A DNA stretch of 44,445 nucleotides from Pseudomonadales bacterium (GTDB taxonomy: Bacteria; Pseudomonadota; Gammaproteobacteria; Pseudomonadales; Azotimanducaceae): contig JADHNJ010000019.1 of the NCBI GenBank assembly GCA_016779565.1, positions 1 through 44,445 on the forward strand. The letters are read 5' to 3'. Every line of letters starts with the position of its first letter. Position 1 is the stretch's first letter. The translations under genes were made by a program, and so were the position numbers. Shown here piece after piece: positions 8,609 to 17,386 of the stretch. The notes beneath the pieces were generated by a model. The model was not told the origin of the DNA. It saw nothing but the letters and a program-made list of their open reading frames with translations, and did not search any database.

Positions 8609-9130
8609 ATGGGTGCTATGCAAAAAGTGATCGACCAGCAGGAAATCTACGAACTGTCCTGCCGATATATGCGCGGCCTAGACCGATTAGACCGGGACTT
8701 ACTGATGTCTGTATTCAGCGAGGATGCGTATTGCGAGTACGGTTTTATTAACGGTAGCCCAAAAGAATTTGTTGATTATGCGATGAAGGCTTTGCAGGAG
8801 CACATCGCCAATCATCACATGATCGGTAACCATTTAATCGAATTTGAAGGCGAAGAAGCTTTCGGTGAGATTTACTTCAATGCCTATCACAAGGTGCCAT
8901 CAGATTCGGGTCCGCAGGACATCATTATCGCAGGCCGCTATCTTGATCGTTATGTAAAATCGGCAGAGGGCTGGAAGATGGCTTATCGCAGTGAGCGCGT
9001 TGATTGGAGTCGCTCTCAAGCGACTCATGATCCTTACTTTGCCGGTGCGCCGCTGTCCCTTTTGGGTGAACGCACAACCGACGCCGTTTACAGGACCGAT
9101 AACCGGTGCTGGCCGGATACTGAGGGTTAG
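8609..9130 (+). CDS. SnoaL/NTF2-fold protein, paralogue of the 7514 gene
   Basis: This 173-residue protein shares the architecture of the upstream SnoaL-like protein: IYELSCRYMRGLDRLDRDLL, EDAYCEYG, HHMIGNHLIEFEGEEAFGEIYFNAYHK and GRYLDRYVKSAEGWKMAYRSERVDWSRS. The matching GRYLD, WKM and DWSR positions argue for paralogy by duplication or joint acquisition. The frame could open at ATG 8600, but the AAAGGAG site abuts that codon. It lies 9 bases before the ATG at 8609, which I chose. Substrate and reaction are unknown; cluster context suggests a hydratase/dehydratase-like role or an oxygenase accessory role. Confidence 0.82.
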   Translation: MGAMQKVIDQQEIYELSCRYMRGLDRLDRDLLMSVFSEDAYCEYGFINGSPKEFVDYAMKALQEHIANHHMIGNHLIEFEGEEAFGEIYFNAYHKVPSDSGPQDIIIAGRYLDRYVKSAEGWKMAYRSERVDWSRSQATHDPYFAGAPLSLLGERTTDAVYRTDNRCWPDTEG

Positions 9131-9358
9131 GCGCGTTTTTTGGCGATTGATCGAGACTGAGGGATAGCCCGGTTAATGTTAACTGATCTAAAGAGACCAA
9201 CTGACCTAAAGAAGGCACGGCGCCTTGAGGATGTTTCTCGAACAGATGGCTTGCTTGATCGACTGGGTTAGGTCTAGCGTTATCAAATGGTCAACCTGAG
9301 TGGCCAGTGACAGCTAGAAAGCGCAATAGCGATAAACTCAAGGAATAAAGGAGCGACA

Positions 9359-9784
9359 ATGAAGCGCGAATCTACGACGGTGACCGGTGGTTGTTTGTGT
9401 CGAGACGTGACATATCAGTTTGCTTTTGATGCTGTGATCTCGGCGCATCATTGCCATTGTAAGGATTGCCAGAAGAGTACGGGCAGCGGTAAGGCCACCA
9501 TTGTATTCGTGCCAACCGAGGCGCTGTCGGTGGATGGTGATGTTAAGTCCTATACCGTCACAGGTTCAGATGGCAGTCACGTGACGCGGGGGTTTTGCGG
9601 GCGCTGCGGCTCGCCGGTGATTAGTTTTGTTGCTGAGATGCCGGAGATTAGGTTTGTCAAAGCAGGCAGTTTGGACGACCCCAGCTGGGTGCAGATTACG
9701 TCAAGTTATTGGCAGAAATCGGCAATGCCGTGGGCGCCTGTGGATGAATCATGCCCAGCCTTTAAGGGTAATCCAGAAGCCTAA
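9359..9784 (+). CDS. GFA/CENP-V family zinc-binding protein
   Basis: This 141-residue protein shows the GFA fold's zinc-site cysteines in order: C12 and C14 in GGCLCRDV, C32, C34 and C37 in HHCHCKDCQKSTGS, and C80 and C83 in GFCGRCGSP. The family includes glutathione-dependent formaldehyde-activating enzyme, but most bacterial members have no confirmed reaction. The conserved end (KAGSLDDPSW, then SAMPWAPVDES) is typical. The ribosome site is GGAG shortly before the ATG. It is convergent with the unknown gene at 9815 and probably transcribed on its own, 228 bases after the SnoaL gene. Confidence 0.88.
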   Translation: MKRESTTVTGGCLCRDVTYQFAFDAVISAHHCHCKDCQKSTGSGKATIVFVPTEALSVDGDVKSYTVTGSDGSHVTRGFCGRCGSPVISFVAEMPEIRFVKAGSLDDPSWVQITSSYWQKSAMPWAPVDESCPAFKGNPEA

Positions 9785-9814
9785 AAGGCGCCCACTGCTA
9801 GCATCTCGATGGCA

Positions 9815-10288
9815 TCAGGCGGCGCGGTCAGTGAGTAACGCATCTAAGAAATCGCCGCTTTTCAGTTCTAGTGCTGACAGGGCCCGTAATTCGGCTTCGT
9901 GCTCGGGAAAAAGCGGTATCATGCTTGGCCAAGCTTGAGATCCTTGACGCTCGGCATTAGCCTGAACCGTCATTTGACCCCAGACGTCGTAGGCATCGAA
10001 CACCTCATAATAGATGGCAACGGCCAGCGGTACGACCTCCGATACGAGCGCCTCGTGTTCGGCCGGTACAGGTAGGATTTGCTCAATGCGGTCTGCAATT
10101 TCGTCCTCACGGGCAGCGCACGTTAATAGCCCTTCGGCATGTTCTGGCAGCGCCTCGGCCCAGGTGCGGTATCGCGCCGCTGCGGCGCGCTCTAGCCTAG
10201 CCAGCGTGCCGGGACGAGCCGAATCAGGAACACGGGATAATTGAGGCGCAAGAAGTTGTCCAAATTGGGGAATCGTGATCGCTTGCAT
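9815..10288 (-). CDS. Hypothetical protein, mostly helical
   Basis: This 157-residue protein is not recognised. It is predicted to be mainly alpha-helical, acidic and alanine/leucine rich, with no signal peptide, membrane segment or cysteine pair. Visible stretches are an N-terminal QFGQLLAPQLSRVPDSARPG, a long helix LARLERAAAARYRTWAEALPEH, an acidic EDEIADRIEQILPVP, and a C-terminal ELRALSALELKSGDFLDALL. Codon use is like that of its neighbours and the frame is uninterrupted, which supports a real gene. It converges with the GFA gene (30 bases apart) and diverges from the TonB receptor leader. Confidence 0.6.
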   Translation of the reverse strand: MQAITIPQFGQLLAPQLSRVPDSARPGTLARLERAAAARYRTWAEALPEHAEGLLTCAAREDEIADRIEQILPVPAEHEALVSEVVPLAVAIYYEVFDAYDVWGQMTVQANAERQGSQAWPSMIPLFPEHEAELRALSALELKSGDFLDALLTDRAA

Positions 10289-10589
10289 GATGCTTTGTCC
10301 TAGCTTGTAAAGCTGTCATTGTAATTAAGTCGGAGCAGTGACTCAAACTAGATTCTCGGGACCTATAAACGATCAAAGCTTAAAGCCTTTAAACGCCTGC
10401 TATGACCGCAGCTGCCGGCGAGGGCATTGCTCAGAGGCAGTAATGCGAGGCTGGGTAGCCCGAGAGCGTCGATCTATATTATCTCTTTGTAAAAAAAGGA
10501 TTCAGGTTTTAGATTTTGCTGATTCAACAAGCGTTCTACCAAATCCAGCAGAATTCTGAAAAAACTAGAATCAACTAATTCTATTGGCT

Positions 10590-10628
10590 ATCCCTAGTAT
10601 TGAGTGAACCTCTCAATGCATTAGGGAT
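10590..10628 (+). ncRNA. Candidate leader hairpin (possible small RNA or regulatory leader)
   Basis: The arms ATCCCTA and ATTGAG (left) pair with CTCAAT and TAGGGAT (right), separated by a small 2/4-base internal loop and closed by a 7-base loop TGAACCT. That gives 13 base pairs. It lies about 190 bases before the TonB receptor start and upstream of a terminator-like hairpin, an arrangement seen in attenuated leaders and small RNAs. It matches no riboswitch consensus I know. Confidence 0.35.
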
Positions 10629-10744
10629 CCGAGAGAGACTTAGGCGTCAAGAAGCCGACAAGATAAAAAGTTTCAACTCGATTGATGTTGGATATTCAAG
10701 TGGTGGTAAGGGGCTAGCCTTAGATATTGAGCCTCAAAATTAAT

Positions 10745-10767
10745 AAGCAAGCAGGCTTGCTTTTTTT
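10745..10767 (+). terminator. Terminator-like hairpin upstream of the TonB receptor
   Basis: AAGCAAGC and GCTTGCTT form an 8-bp inverted repeat around AG (realistically a 6-7 bp stem with a 4-6 base loop), followed by a run of T. It points along the plus strand and sits about 55 bases before the receptor's ATG. No plus-strand coding gene precedes it, so it may end a small RNA or act as an attenuator. Confidence 0.6.
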
Positions 10768-10821
10768 GTAGGTTTTTGTTTAGTGTTGCAGGAGTGGAAC
10801 AATAAAAACTGGGGAAATCCA

Positions 10822-13197
10822 ATGAACTATAAGAATCGAATAGGGGTGTTGGCTGCGTTTGGGGTGGCTAGCGTTTTGGGAGCGGCGTCGAGTAGTCTCT
10901 GGGCGGCACAGCCGGGAGCTTACATCGAAGAAGTTGTGGTAACGGCTCGAAAGCAAGAAGAATCTGTGCAGGATGTGCCGATTGCAATTACCGCCTTAAC
11001 CCAGGAATTGGAGAATAGCTCCATTCGTAATTTGTCGGATCTTGATGGGTATTCGCCCAACCTAATTTTTGGGACAAATGGCAGTCGTGGAGGTGGCGGC
11101 GCCAACATTAATATCAGAGGTATTAGTCCGACCCGAAGTGACGACAATTCGTTTGACGCACCAATCGCGGTCGTGATCGACGGTATTTATCTCGGTACCG
11201 CGGCGGGACAGGTGCTAGAAAATTTTGATTTGGAGCGAGTTGAAGTATTACGCGGGCCGCAGGGAACGTTGTTCGGTAAGAACACCGTAGGCGGCGTGGT
11301 CAACGTGATCCGCAGTAAACCGACTGGCGAGCTTGGGGGTAAATTTAAACTCACCGCGGGTAAAGATGGTCAGCAGGAAGCGCGCGCAGTATTTAACACC
11401 GGTCTTTCAGATAACGTCGCGATGAAGTTGTTTGGCACGAAGATTAATTACGATGGTTTTATGGATAACGTTACAACGGGTAATGGTGTTGCTGAAAAAG
11501 ACTACAGCAACGTTGGGGCTACTTTTCTGTTTACTCCAGCGGATAACTTTGAAGCTACCTTAACTGTAGAAACGTTTTCCGACGAGGGCACGCTGGACTC
11601 GTTCCATACGAACTATAACGTTCCGGCAGGACTGTTACCTCAGCCTCCCGCGGGATCGCCTGAAAACGATTTTAGCGGCGGGTTCTTGAATTGTAATGCG
11701 TTTGGCGCGTGTCGAAACTCGCTAGATCGCCCAGAGTTTTCGGATAACGATAAAGACAATGATTATAGTCTTGATACCGATGCGGTGACCTTGAACATGA
11801 GTTTGGACCTCAATGAAAATATGACATTGGTGTCTTCAACGGGGTATAGGCAGGTCGATGAGTATAGAATTTACGATTACGATTCTTCTGCCTTTCCCTT
11901 TATTACGATTGAGCGGTTTAACGAATATGATCAAACCAGTCAGGAGCTCAGAATCGATGGTAGTTTTGATCGGTTAAGCTTCACGGCAGGCTTGTACTAT
12001 TTTCAGAATGAGTTCGTTCAAGATTGGTACACAGGCGATGCGTTTTGGGGCGTGTTGTTTGGGGCTGCTCTTGGGAACCCAGACCTAGGTGGGCCGGGCG
12101 TAAGTGGTTTAGACGTCTGTAAAGCAGGCGGATTTGCCCCAGTGTATTGCGACCCGGGCATGACAGACCTAACTCAAAATATCCATCAAATTCTGTATGA
12201 AACACAGGAAACTACGTCAACGGCCATCTTCGCTCAAATGGATTATGACTTGACGGACTCTTTGATCTTGACAGCTGGGTTGCGATGGACGAAAGAAGAG
12301 AAGGACTTTATTGCCGGGCAAGCTTATTTAACAACCGCTGATCGCGAGACGTTGAGACAGTTCCCTGATTACGCGGTACTCAATAACGAGTGGACAGAGG
12401 TATCGCCCAAGATTGGTTTAACTTACACGATCAATGATTCATCGATGGTGTTCGTGACTTACTCGGAAGGGTTCCATTCCGGAGGCTTTTTCGGCGTGAA
12501 CCAGAATATCCGAGACTTCGAGCGAGACCAGTATGATCCTGAATATGCGGGCAACTTCGAACTTGGATACAAGAGCCAGCACTTAGATAACCGTCTTCGG
12601 TTCAATGCGACCTACTTCAGAAATGATTTTGAAGACAAGCAAGAATCTTTTGTTGCGTTAGATCCAGATACGAAGACAGTTGCCTCGGTTTTCGATAACG
12701 CCGGTAGCGTTTTGTATCAAGGTATTGAAGTTGAAATCCAGTACGTCTTCAATAACGTGGCAAGAGCCTTTTTGAACTATGGTACTTTAGATGCCGAGTA
12801 CGAGGTCTTCGACACTGACATCAATCCTAATGATGGAGTAACGATTGTTGAAGACGCAACGTTCTTAACCCCCAGGAATTCACCAGAATACACCCTAGGT
12901 TTAGGGGGTACTTTGTCCTTCCCAGTGGGTGACGGTACGGTCGATATCTTTGCAAAGGTAACTAAGATAGCGGCTTTTGAAGCTGCGCTGCTGAACCTCA
13001 AACAGTCGAGAGTCGGTGCAAGGGAAGACGTTTCGTTGTCGGTTGGTTATTACGCTGAGAATTGGGCAATTGAGGCCTACGGCAAGAACTTAACTGACCA
13101 ACGATTCGAAGTGTTCCAACCTATTGCAACGCTTTTTGCAGCAGGGATTGTGAATCGCCCAAGGACTGTAGGCTTGGAGCTTAGCTATCAGTTCTAG
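10822..13197 (+). CDS. TonB-dependent outer-membrane receptor
   Basis: This 791-residue outer-membrane active transporter has a signal peptide (residues 1 to about 28, ending SSSLWAA), a TonB-box-like IEEVVVTA just after it, and a plug domain with PIAITALTQ, RGISPTR, VVIDGIY, LERVEVLRGPQGTLFGKNTVGGVVN. A 22-stranded barrel follows, with a typical GFHSGGFFG strand, YGKNLTDQRFE and a terminal aromatic residue (ELSYQF). The subfamily is the iron-complex-like type abundant in marine gammaproteobacteria and sphingomonads, often linked to uptake of hydrophobic or glycan substrates; no substrate is assigned. The frame opens at TTG 10783, but GGGGA before ATG 10822 and the signal peptide favour the latter. 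A strong terminator follows. Confidence 0.93.
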   Translation: MNYKNRIGVLAAFGVASVLGAASSSLWAAQPGAYIEEVVVTARKQEESVQDVPIAITALTQELENSSIRNLSDLDGYSPNLIFGTNGSRGGGGANINIRGISPTRSDDNSFDAPIAVVIDGIYLGTAAGQVLENFDLERVEVLRGPQGTLFGKNTVGGVVNVIRSKPTGELGGKFKLTAGKDGQQEARAVFNTGLSDNVAMKLFGTKINYDGFMDNVTTGNGVAEKDYSNVGATFLFTPADNFEATLTVETFSDEGTLDSFHTNYNVPAGLLPQPPAGSPENDFSGGFLNCNAFGACRNSLDRPEFSDNDKDNDYSLDTDAVTLNMSLDLNENMTLVSSTGYRQVDEYRIYDYDSSAFPFITIERFNEYDQTSQELRIDGSFDRLSFTAGLYYFQNEFVQDWYTGDAFWGVLFGAALGNPDLGGPGVSGLDVCKAGGFAPVYCDPGMTDLTQNIHQILYETQETTSTAIFAQMDYDLTDSLILTAGLRWTKEEKDFIAGQAYLTTADRETLRQFPDYAVLNNEWTEVSPKIGLTYTINDSSMVFVTYSEGFHSGGFFGVNQNIRDFERDQYDPEYAGNFELGYKSQHLDNRLRFNATYFRNDFEDKQESFVALDPDTKTVASVFDNAGSVLYQGIEVEIQYVFNNVARAFLNYGTLDAEYEVFDTDINPNDGVTIVEDATFLTPRNSPEYTLGLGGTLSFPVGDGTVDIFAKVTKIAAFEAALLNLKQSRVGAREDVSLSVGYYAENWAIEAYGKNLTDQRFEVFQPIATLFAAGIVNRPRTVGLELSYQF

Positions 13198-13232
13198 GGT
13201 GCTTGATCGGAAAAAAGTTAGGAAACAAAAAA

Positions 13233-13257
13233 GCCCGGCGCAAGCCGGGTTTTTTTT
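13233..13257 (+). terminator. Rho-independent terminator after the TonB receptor
   Basis: CCCGGC and GCCGGG form a GC-rich stem around GCAA, followed by eight T residues and preceded by an A-run. It begins 36 bases after the receptor stop codon. The flanking A and T runs would let it work in both directions. Confidence 0.95.
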
Positions 13258-13382
13258 GTTTGGAGTTTTCGCTTCAAATAATGGGTTTCACGGCTGCGAC
13301 CTTGAATACAGAGCCGTACTAATTAGAAGCAGCCTCGAACGGAGGGTTGTGCATAAGGATAGTGAATTTAAGGAAGGGTTCG

Positions 13383-13793
13383 ATGAGAGGAGAATTTTTT
13401 GATCGGTTTAACGACAATCCGTTTCATCAATATTTGGGCTTAACCCTTGTGTCAGCCGAGTTGGATAGGGCTCGGTTGCGTATAGTTAAGACAGAGACCA
13501 CGCCCCAGGGTATTGGAGGCAGTATAAATGGGGGTGTGCTGGCGACGCTGATAGACATGGCAGGGGTCGCGGCGGTGTTTACGAATCTGATGCCAGTCTC
13601 TCAGCCTGCTGGCACCGCAGATCTGAATGTTACGTATCTCAGACAGGCCCAAGGCAAGTGGGTCGACGCGGAGGCGGTGGTGCTTAAGCGCGGCCGACAG
13701 CTCTGCACTGTCGAAGTTAAAGTCGTTAATGACGATGGATTGCTTTGCGCTACAGGCCAGGTACTTTATGCGCTTAAAGCGGGGCTATCTTAG
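13383..13793 (+). CDS. PaaI-like hotdog-fold thioesterase
   Basis: This 136-residue hotdog protein has the PaaI/4HBT layout: FHQYLGLTLVSAELDRARL, then GGSINGGVLATLIDMAGVAA containing the N-G-G and Asp positions that contact the thioester, then TADLNVTYLRQAQG and AEAVVLKRGRQLCTVEVKVVNDDG. Relatives hydrolyse acyl-CoA or aryl-CoA thioesters and often rescue CoA in aromatic or fatty-acid catabolism. The start at 13383 has a strong AAGGAAGGG upstream; an earlier GTG at 13347 lacks one. It ends one base from the converging dehydrogenase gene. Substrate unknown. Confidence 0.87.
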   Translation: MRGEFFDRFNDNPFHQYLGLTLVSAELDRARLRIVKTETTPQGIGGSINGGVLATLIDMAGVAAVFTNLMPVSQPAGTADLNVTYLRQAQGKWVDAEAVVLKRGRQLCTVEVKVVNDDGLLCATGQVLYALKAGLS

Positions 13794-13794
13794 G

Positions 13795-14862
13795 CTAGTG
13801 AGTCATTATAATGTCTTCTAGCGCCTTAAAAATTTGTTCGGTTGATGCGGTTCCACCTTGATCTTTTGGTATCCATTGAAGTGCTGCATATAACTGACTG
13901 ATTCCCTGATCAATCCGCTTGGCCTGATCACCAAGGCCCAAATAGTCCAGCATCATACAAGCAGACAGTAGCGTTGCTGTGGGATTGATGATGTTTTGTC
14001 CTTGTATATCAGGTGCAGTGCCGTGGGCTGACTCAAAGTAGGCGTACGCATCGCCGTAGCAACCGGAAGGGGCAAGCCCGAGTCCGCCAATAAGTCCAGC
14101 CGCGCCGTCGGACATAATGTCGCCATAAAGGTTTGGCATGACCACAACATCCAACGCTTCTGGGCGGCTGATCATGCGGCATAAAAAGTCGTCTACAATG
14201 AAGGTCTCGAAGGCAATATCCGGATAATCTTTAGCAACTTCAAAACCTATATCTCTGAAGTAACCGTCAGCCTTGGCCAGCATGTTGTATTTCGATGTGA
14301 GGGTTACTTTGCGCTGCTTTTCACGTTTTCTAGCGAGTTCAAAGGCAAATCTAATGACTCGCTCAGAACCTGCTTCGGTGATGGCTTTGATGGCATAGCG
14401 TCCTGGTCCTAGATCCTTAACGTTTGCACGGGCATGCCTTGAGTACAAGTTAAGCGCACTTAAGTCCTCTAAATCGCCCTCAAGGCCAAGATACAGGTCC
14501 TCGAGATTTTCACGCACAATCGTGAAGTCAATGCCATCAGGATTTGCCAGTGGCGATCTAAAGCCTGGCCGCCAAAGGCAAGGTCTGACATTGGCAAAGG
14601 TTTGCTTGCCCCACCTAAGATAAAATAACGCCTCGGTGCTGTCGCCGCTGGTAGAGCCAAAAAAAGTTGCGTCCGCCCTGTCAACTTGGTTTTTAGATGC
14701 CTCAGGAAATCTACTGCCCTCTGATTCAAGAGCCACGCTTCCAACGGTGGGGTAGACGAAGTCGATCGGTAACTGCATGCGTTCCAGTAATGCAACGGTT
14801 GGTTTCATAACCTCCGGGGAGGCATCATCTCCTAAAAAAACGGCAACATTGAACTGACTCAT
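13795..14862 (-). CDS. Isocitrate/isopropylmalate-type beta-decarboxylating dehydrogenase
   Basis: This 355-residue member of the metal-dependent decarboxylating hydroxyacid dehydrogenases carries [17 protein letters not shown], the catalytic lysine region [12 protein letters not shown], the metal-ligand block [25 protein letters not shown] and the nucleotide loop [13 protein letters not shown]. The last resembles NAD-dependent members. It is divergent from LeuB and Icd: the substrate-loop positions around YLRWGKQTF do not match either. It could be a tartrate-, homoisocitrate- or isopropylmalate-like enzyme acting on a catabolic intermediate. It is the only gene of its unit, divergent from the TauD-like gene and convergent with the thioesterase. 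Confidence 0.82.
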   Translation of the reverse strand: MSQFNVAVFLGDDASPEVMKPTVALLERMQLPIDFVYPTVGSVALESEGSRFPEASKNQVDRADATFFGSTSGDSTEALFYLRWGKQTFANVRPCLWRPGFRSPLANPDGIDFTIVRENLEDLYLGLEGDLEDLSALNLYSRHARANVKDLGPGRYAIKAITEAGSERVIRFAFELARKREKQRKVTLTSKYNMLAKADGYFRDIGFEVAKDYPDIAFETFIVDDFLCRMISRPEALDVVVMPNLYGDIMSDGAAGLIGGLGLAPSGCYGDAYAYFESAHGTAPDIQGQNIINPTATLLSACMMLDYLGLGDQAKRIDQGISQLYAALQWIPKDQGGTASTEQIFKALEDIIMTH

Positions 14863-14983
14863 AAGGGTGTTTGCTCTATTTGGCTGTCAGCAACATCAAA
14901 TCATGGTCTGCGGCAAAAGGAAAACGAGGGTTTACATCGATTCAACGTGATTAGATGATGTAGGTGCAATAAGGGGAGAATCA

Positions 14984-15829
14984 ATGCAGGTATCGACTCA
15001 CTTAGGTCCCATTGGCGCGGAAGTTACAGGTATCGATCTGTCCAAGTCTCTGACCGATGCGGATGTTCAAAAATTGCGTGATATTTGGTTGGCCCATGGA
15101 TTTATCGCTATTCGCGATCAGGATGTGTCACCCGCGTCGCAAGCGGCCTTTGGCGCGTATTTTGGAGCGCTGGATATTTATCCTTTTATGCAGGCAGTCC
15201 CAGAAAATGAACACGTGATCCCAATAATTAAAGAGCCAGAGGCCGCCTTAAATTTTGGAGGGGACTGGCACACCGATACGTCTTACAAAGTTTGTCCACC
15301 CCAAGCGACGATCCTGTACGCGGTTTCTGTGCCCCCTCAGGGCGGTGATACGTTATTTGCTGATGCGACCAGGGCATATGAAGACTTGAGCCCGGATTTT
15401 CGGTCAGTTCTAGAAGGATTAAACGGCGTCTACACACCTAAAATGGTCCATGGCGAAGGAGGTGGCTATCGAGCGGTATCCGCGCAATCACAGCTGGGAA
15501 AAGCGTATGGAGGCAACGAAGAATTCGCCGAATCCGAAGTCATTCACCCGATTATCCGAACCCATCCTGAAACCGGTCGTAAAAGCATCTACTGTAGTAG
15601 ACCCCATACCCACAGAATTGAGGGTTGGCGGCGAGAAGAGAGCAAGTCACTCATTGCCTATCTCACCGAGCACTTAACACAGTCACAATACGTCACGCGA
15701 TTTAAGTGGCAACCCGGTACGCTCGTCATGTGGGATAATCGCTGCTTGTTTCATAATGCACTGAACGACTACCAAGGCTTTAGGCGGCACATGCATCGTG
15801 TCATTGTTAAGGGTGATCGGCCTAAATAA
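14984..15829 (+). CDS. TauD/TfdA-family Fe(II)/2-oxoglutarate dioxygenase
   Basis: This 281-residue protein contains the iron-binding H96-x-D98 in GGDWHTDTSY and the distal histidine H257 in MWDNRCLFHNAL. The arginine that holds 2-oxoglutarate lies just after (about R267/R268 in FRRHMHRV). The family couples decarboxylation of 2-oxoglutarate to hydroxylation; known substrates include taurine, alkylsulfates, 2,4-D and alpha-ketoglutarate-dependent phenoxy acids. The PPQGGDTLFADATRAYEDLSP block is typical. GGGGAG precedes the ATG at good spacing. A 9-bp inverted repeat follows the gene. Substrate is not predictable from sequence. Confidence 0.9.
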   Translation: MQVSTHLGPIGAEVTGIDLSKSLTDADVQKLRDIWLAHGFIAIRDQDVSPASQAAFGAYFGALDIYPFMQAVPENEHVIPIIKEPEAALNFGGDWHTDTSYKVCPPQATILYAVSVPPQGGDTLFADATRAYEDLSPDFRSVLEGLNGVYTPKMVHGEGGGYRAVSAQSQLGKAYGGNEEFAESEVIHPIIRTHPETGRKSIYCSRPHTHRIEGWRREESKSLIAYLTEHLTQSQYVTRFKWQPGTLVMWDNRCLFHNALNDYQGFRRHMHRVIVKGDRPK

Positions 15830-15831
15830 AC

Positions 15832-15885
15832 GATCAAGGCGCTTCGAATCCCAATTACCAGCCTTTCCAAAGACATGCCTTGATC
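15832..15885. repeat. 9-bp perfect inverted repeat in a convergent intergenic region
   Basis: GATCAAGGC at 15832-15840 and GCCTTGATC at 15877-15885 are perfect complements separated by 36 bases. They lie between the TauD-like gene and the converging decarboxylase gene. There is no T-run, so a standard terminator is unlikely; an RNA stem at the ends of both transcripts is possible. Confidence 0.5.
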
Positions 15886-15919
15886 CATTCGTTTTAGGTT
15901 TTCAATCCCTAGCAGGCCC

Positions 15920-17269
15920 TCAAAGGAGCGAATCTAAGATAATTTGAATGTCGCGTTCTGTGGTATTCGGGTTAACAATACAGAGCCTTAGGACCGTCTC
16001 TTTTTTAAACTTAGTCGGCATGACAAAGCCTGTACCAGCTGCCAGCAGGGCGTCACTCCAGGCTTTGTAATCGGCAGTCTGCCATCCGCAACGCTTAAAA
16101 ATGACGATCGAAAGGTGTGCTGGCAACAGCAATTGACAATGGTCTGCAGCTTCGATCAATTTTGCTGCAGATTGAGCCAGTTCAAGGGTTTTCTCAACGG
16201 CTTTGGTGTAAGCGTCGGTGCCATGGGTGGCAAGGCTAAACCAAAAAGGTAAGCCTCGGGCCCGACGTGAGAGGTGATGCGCGTAATCTGACGGATTCCA
16301 GATACCGTCGTAGAGTACCTCCAAATAGTCGCCATGCTGTCGGTGCGCTGCCCTCGCATGCTCAGGATCACGGTAAATTAACGCACAGCAATCAAAAGGT
16401 GCAAACAACCATTTATGAGGATCCACTATAAAACTGTCAGCCCGCTCGATCCCTGAAAACAGTGTCCTGATGCTCGGTGCCGCGAGCCCAGCAGCACCGT
16501 ACGCACCATCGACGTGGAACCAAAAGCCGAGGCTTTGGCAAGTGTCTGCAATGCCGCTGAGGTCATCGATAAAACCCAAATTGGTCGTGCCACTGGTGGC
16601 GACCACTGCAAATATACGCTGTCGATCTGATGCTGGCAGCCCCAGCACATATCGCTCTAGGTCTTGACCCTGCATAGGGCCTTCACAGGGTACAGCCAAA
16701 ATATCAGCATCCATGACATATGCAGCCTGGCCAACCGAGGCATGTGCTCCTTCAGAGGTGATGATGAGCCCTTTGGTAGTGGTATCTGTTTGTCTAGCTC
16801 GCCATCGGCCTCGTGCTGAAACCAAGGCACTTAGGTTGCCAGCGGTTCCCCCGGAAACAAATACACCGCCAGCGGTTGATGGAAATCCTGCCAAATCGGC
16901 GAGCCATCTTAGCGCTTCATTTTCAGCGAATACCGCACCGGCGGCTTCTAGCCATGAGGTGCCACAAATGCTTGAGGCGCCAACGACGAGATCAAAAAGC
17001 GTAGCCGCCTCTGTTGGCGCGGCTGGTACAAACGACAGAAACCTTGGATGATCAACTGAGATACAGGCAGGTGCAAGCACATCGGTAAAGATTCGAAGCG
17101 CTTCAAGTCCGCCAAGCCCTTCTTGGTTGATGGTCTTGCCTACCATGGCTCGTAGGGTCGCCTCGGGTTTGGGACCATCCAGGGTTGGCGGGTCCATTCG
17201 AATACGCTCTACGGCGTAACGAAGAATCGCTTGGGTCAAAATTTCAGTGCTAGTGTCTTGCTGATGCAT
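15920..17269 (-). CDS. PLP-dependent group II decarboxylase family protein
   Basis: This 449-residue fold-type I PLP enzyme resembles aromatic-L-amino-acid, glutamate and related decarboxylases. Key positions are the GGTAGNLSAL phosphate-binding loop (about residue 140), H177 in EGAHASVG (ring stacking), H252 and D254 in FHVDGAYG (D254 pairs with the pyridine nitrogen), and the Schiff-base lysine K286 in DPHKWLF. The length is near the low end of the family. The substrate could be an aromatic or acidic amino acid. No neighbouring transporter clearly pairs with it, although an amino-acid-type permease lies at 42.7-44.1 kb. It is divergent from the SDR at 17387. Confidence 0.88.
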   Translation of the reverse strand: MHQQDTSTEILTQAILRYAVERIRMDPPTLDGPKPEATLRAMVGKTINQEGLGGLEALRIFTDVLAPACISVDHPRFLSFVPAAPTEAATLFDLVVGASSICGTSWLEAAGAVFAENEALRWLADLAGFPSTAGGVFVSGGTAGNLSALVSARGRWRARQTDTTTKGLIITSEGAHASVGQAAYVMDADILAVPCEGPMQGQDLERYVLGLPASDRQRIFAVVATSGTTNLGFIDDLSGIADTCQSLGFWFHVDGAYGAAGLAAPSIRTLFSGIERADSFIVDPHKWLFAPFDCCALIYRDPEHARAAHRQHGDYLEVLYDGIWNPSDYAHHLSRRARGLPFWFSLATHGTDAYTKAVEKTLELAQSAAKLIEAADHCQLLLPAHLSIVIFKRCGWQTADYKAWSDALLAAGTGFVMPTKFKKETVLRLCIVNPNTTERDIQIILDSLL

Positions 17270-17386
17270 AAAAACGTATCCTCAGAGCAGAGCCCATTTA
17301 GTATAGGATGAAAAAACACACCGACCTAGCTATTGCAGGCGGTTGGGTTGATAACCAGTCAATGGATTTAAGGATTAGGGGTAACG

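Larger units (their letters stand above)
10289..10821. other. Structured gene-free leader upstream of the TonB receptor
   Basis: This 533-base stretch holds several symmetric elements: a palindrome CAGAATTCTG at 10549-10558, an inverted repeat TAGAAT-N6-ATTCTA at 10566-10583, a long hairpin at 10590-10628, and a terminator-like hairpin plus T-run at 10745-10767. A 73-codon open frame (10338-10559) has no family features. The order suggests a long 5' leader or a small RNA rather than a protein gene. Confidence 0.5.

Noticed and set aside
8473-8751. A lysine-rich frame reading through the 17-bp repeat
   Set aside because: Its lysine-rich part is only the repeat read in frame, and the rest is an out-of-frame shadow of the SnoaL-fold gene.
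10338-10559. A 73-codon plus-strand frame upstream of the TonB receptor
   Set aside because: It has no family features or ribosome site and lies in palindrome-rich leader sequence.
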